Assembly: GCF_014645015.1 (NCBI RefSeq)
Contig: NZ_BMLC01000001.1
Location: 372,001-436,000 of the forward strand
Origin: Salinibacterium xinjiangense
GTDB taxonomy: Bacteria; Actinomycetota; Actinomycetes; Actinomycetales; Microbacteriaceae
Length of the DNA stretch: 64,000 nucleotides
Reading direction: 5' to 3'
In this document: piece by piece, positions 62,649 through 64,000 of the stretch
Position numbering within the stretch: position 1 is the stretch's first letter
How the letters are laid out: every line of letters starts with the position of its first letter
The notes under the pieces: generated by a model
Databases searched by the model: none
Seen by the model: only the letters and a program-made list of their open reading frames with translations
Told to the model about the DNA's origin: nothing
Translations under genes and position numbers: made by a program

Positions 62649-64000
62649 CTGACGCTTCAAAGACGCCCGTACGCAAGACACCCCTCGCGGCCAAAGTTCC
62701 AGCGAAGGCGTCAACGCCACGTAAGCCGCGCGCCACCCCTGCAGCCGCAGTGAAGAACACCATTCTCACCAACGAGCACGTGTTCATCACCGGAGGCACG
62801 GGATTCGTGGGGCAGGCGCTGCTCGAACGACTGCTGTCGTCGCATCCTGACACCCGCATGACGTTGCTGGTTCGTGGCAAGGGCAGCCTGACCGGCCAGG
62901 CAAGGCTTGCCGGTCTGCTGCGCAAGCCGGTCTTCAAGAACTGGATCGAGGCAATCGGCGAAGAGGAAGCTCATCGCCAGTTCGCCAGCCGTGTGACGGC
63001 CCACGAGGGCAGCCTCGGCAATGTCGGAACCCTCCCTGACGACATCGACGTGGTAATCCACAGCGCATCGACCGTGTCATTCGACCCGCCGATCGACGAA
63101 GCGTTCGACACCAACGTCGGCGGGGCGCACGGCGTGTACGGTGCCCTGCTGGCGAGCAAGAGCACCCCGCACGTCGTGCACATCTCCACGGCGTACGTCG
63201 GTGGAATCCGCAAGGGCATCGCGCCCGAAGCATCCCTCACCCATGAGGTCGACTGGCGCGCAGAGTATGAGGCCGCGAAGTCGGCCAGGATCCGAGTGGA
63301 GCTCGAGTCACGCCAGCCCGAAGCCCTTCGCGCCCAGCTCAGCGCGGCGAAGGCCCGCCACGGCAAGACCGGCCCACAGGCCGTTGCAGGATTCGCTGAG
63401 ACCGCAAGAAACGCCTGGGTGCGCGAACGTCTCGTGGATTACGGCCGCACCCGCGCCGAGAGCCTGGGCTGGACCGACGTCTACACGCTGACCAAGGCTT
63501 TCGCCGAGCGGGCCGCGGAAGAGCTGTGGGCCCAGTCAGGTCACCGCCTGTCGATCGTGCGCCCGTCCATCATCGAGAGCTCGCTGCACCACCCCTTCCC
63601 GGGCTGGATCGACGGCTACAAGGTCGCAGATCCGCTGATCATCGCCTACGGCCGCGGCCAGCTTCCGGATTTCCCGGGCCTGCCAGACTCGATCCTCGAC
63701 GTCATCCCCGTCGACTTCGTGGTCAACGCTGCGCTGGCTGTCGCTGCTCGTGATGCCCAGCCGAACGAGCCGAAGTACTACCACGTGAGCTCGGGAGCCA
63801 GCAACCCGCTGCCGTTCCACCGCATGTACGAGAACGTGAACAGGTACTTCACCGAAAATCCGCTGCCCGATGGCACGGGCCACATCACCGTGCCACTGTG
63901 GCGATTCCCCGGCGGTGTTCGCGTCGAGAACGCTCTCGCACGTCGTGAGAAGCAGGCGGCGACGGCGGAGTGGCTCATCGAGCACCTGCCGACGACTCCT
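62645..64000 (+). CDS. Fatty acyl-CoA/ACP reductase (alcohol-forming), 3' end beyond window
   Basis: Partial, 452 codons visible. A Lys/Arg/Pro/Ala-rich tail (1-37) precedes an extended SDR domain with GGTGFVG (50-56), YTLTK (YxxxK) and the signature RPSIIESSLHHPFPGWIDGY, which matches the RPSIV...EPFPGWxDN block of eukaryotic and Marinobacter alcohol-forming reductases. PVDFVVNAALAVAA follows. It would make the fatty alcohol that AGPS uses. A GTG start overlaps the upstream stop. Confidence 0.88.
   Translation, partial: MTDASKTPVRKTPLAAKVPAKASTPRKPRATPAAAVKNTILTNEHVFITGGTGFVGQALLERLLSSHPDTRMTLLVRGKGSLTGQARLAGLLRKPVFKNWIEAIGEEEAHRQFASRVTAHEGSLGNVGTLPDDIDVVIHSASTVSFDPPIDEAFDTNVGGAHGVYGALLASKSTPHVVHISTAYVGGIRKGIAPEASLTHEVDWRAEYEAAKSARIRVELESRQPEALRAQLSAAKARHGKTGPQAVAGFAETARNAWVRERLVDYGRTRAESLGWTDVYTLTKAFAERAAEELWAQSGHRLSIVRPSIIESSLHHPFPGWIDGYKVADPLIIAYGRGQLPDFPGLPDSILDVIPVDFVVNAALAVAARDAQPNEPKYYHVSSGASNPLPFHRMYENVNRYFTENPLPDGTGHITVPLWRFPGGVRVENALARREKQAATAEWLIEHLPTTP

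Overview
The window is high-GC DNA with gene order and protein sequences typical of the Actinomycetota, most likely the family Microbacteriaceae. Three things point there: the order hrcA-dnaJ-rsmE-HIT-phoH-ybeY-CNNM-era, the order leuS-comEA-comEC-holA followed by rpsT on the opposite strand, and many TANNNT -10 boxes placed 6-7 nt before a start codon, which is the leaderless promoter layout common in actinobacteria. Genus cannot be fixed from the sequence alone. No rRNA, tRNA, CRISPR array or prophage was seen.

Layout. 1-3.0 kb: an aminoacyl-phosphatidylglycerol synthase cut by the left edge and a translationally coupled membrane esterase. 3.5-11.1 kb: a lipoprotein, then the long minus-strand operon from hrcA (with a CIRCE operator) to era. 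11.3-17 kb: two DUF4870 membrane proteins, hemW with a 9-copy 14-bp tandem repeat at its 3' end, a DUF1990 gene coupled to a shrunken acyl-CoA dehydrogenase remnant, and lepA. 17-24.9 kb: an LAxTG surface protein, a DUF4190 protein, an aminotransferase, rpsT with a structured leader, holA, comEC and comEA.

24.9-29.9 kb is an accessory island set between comEA and leuS. It holds a dead IS256-type element, a fragment of an IS3-type element, a secreted CHRD-like protein and a second, frameshifted IS3-type element. It is bracketed by two nearly identical copies of a comEC/comEA/leuS-end segment, one carrying a 686-bp internal deletion.

29.9-57.8 kb is mostly housekeeping: leuS, pabB and a pabC-like gene from a shared divergent leaderless promoter, DedA, a four-gene osmoprotectant ABC transporter, TetR, SRAP, an App1-type phosphatase, dienelactone hydrolase, GH15, an alpha/beta hydrolase, GH3 lipoprotein, UbiA, a DHA2 efflux pump, an alditol oxidase-type flavoprotein, a DUF3516 helicase, a nucleoside hydrolase, a ParA-type ATPase, a zinc-ribbon SDR and a DUF1353 membrane protein.

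57.9-64 kb is the most interesting part. A TetR regulator, an alkyl-dihydroxyacetone-phosphate synthase homologue, a PlsC-type acyltransferase, an SDR reductase, an unrecognised helical protein and a fatty acyl-CoA reductase sit together. The two transcription units diverge from one 19-bp perfect palindrome. These are the four activities of the peroxisomal ether-lipid pathway of animals (GNPAT, FAR, AGPS, acyl/alkyl-DHAP reductase), so I read the cluster as a bacterial ether-phospholipid, possibly plasmalogen, pathway.
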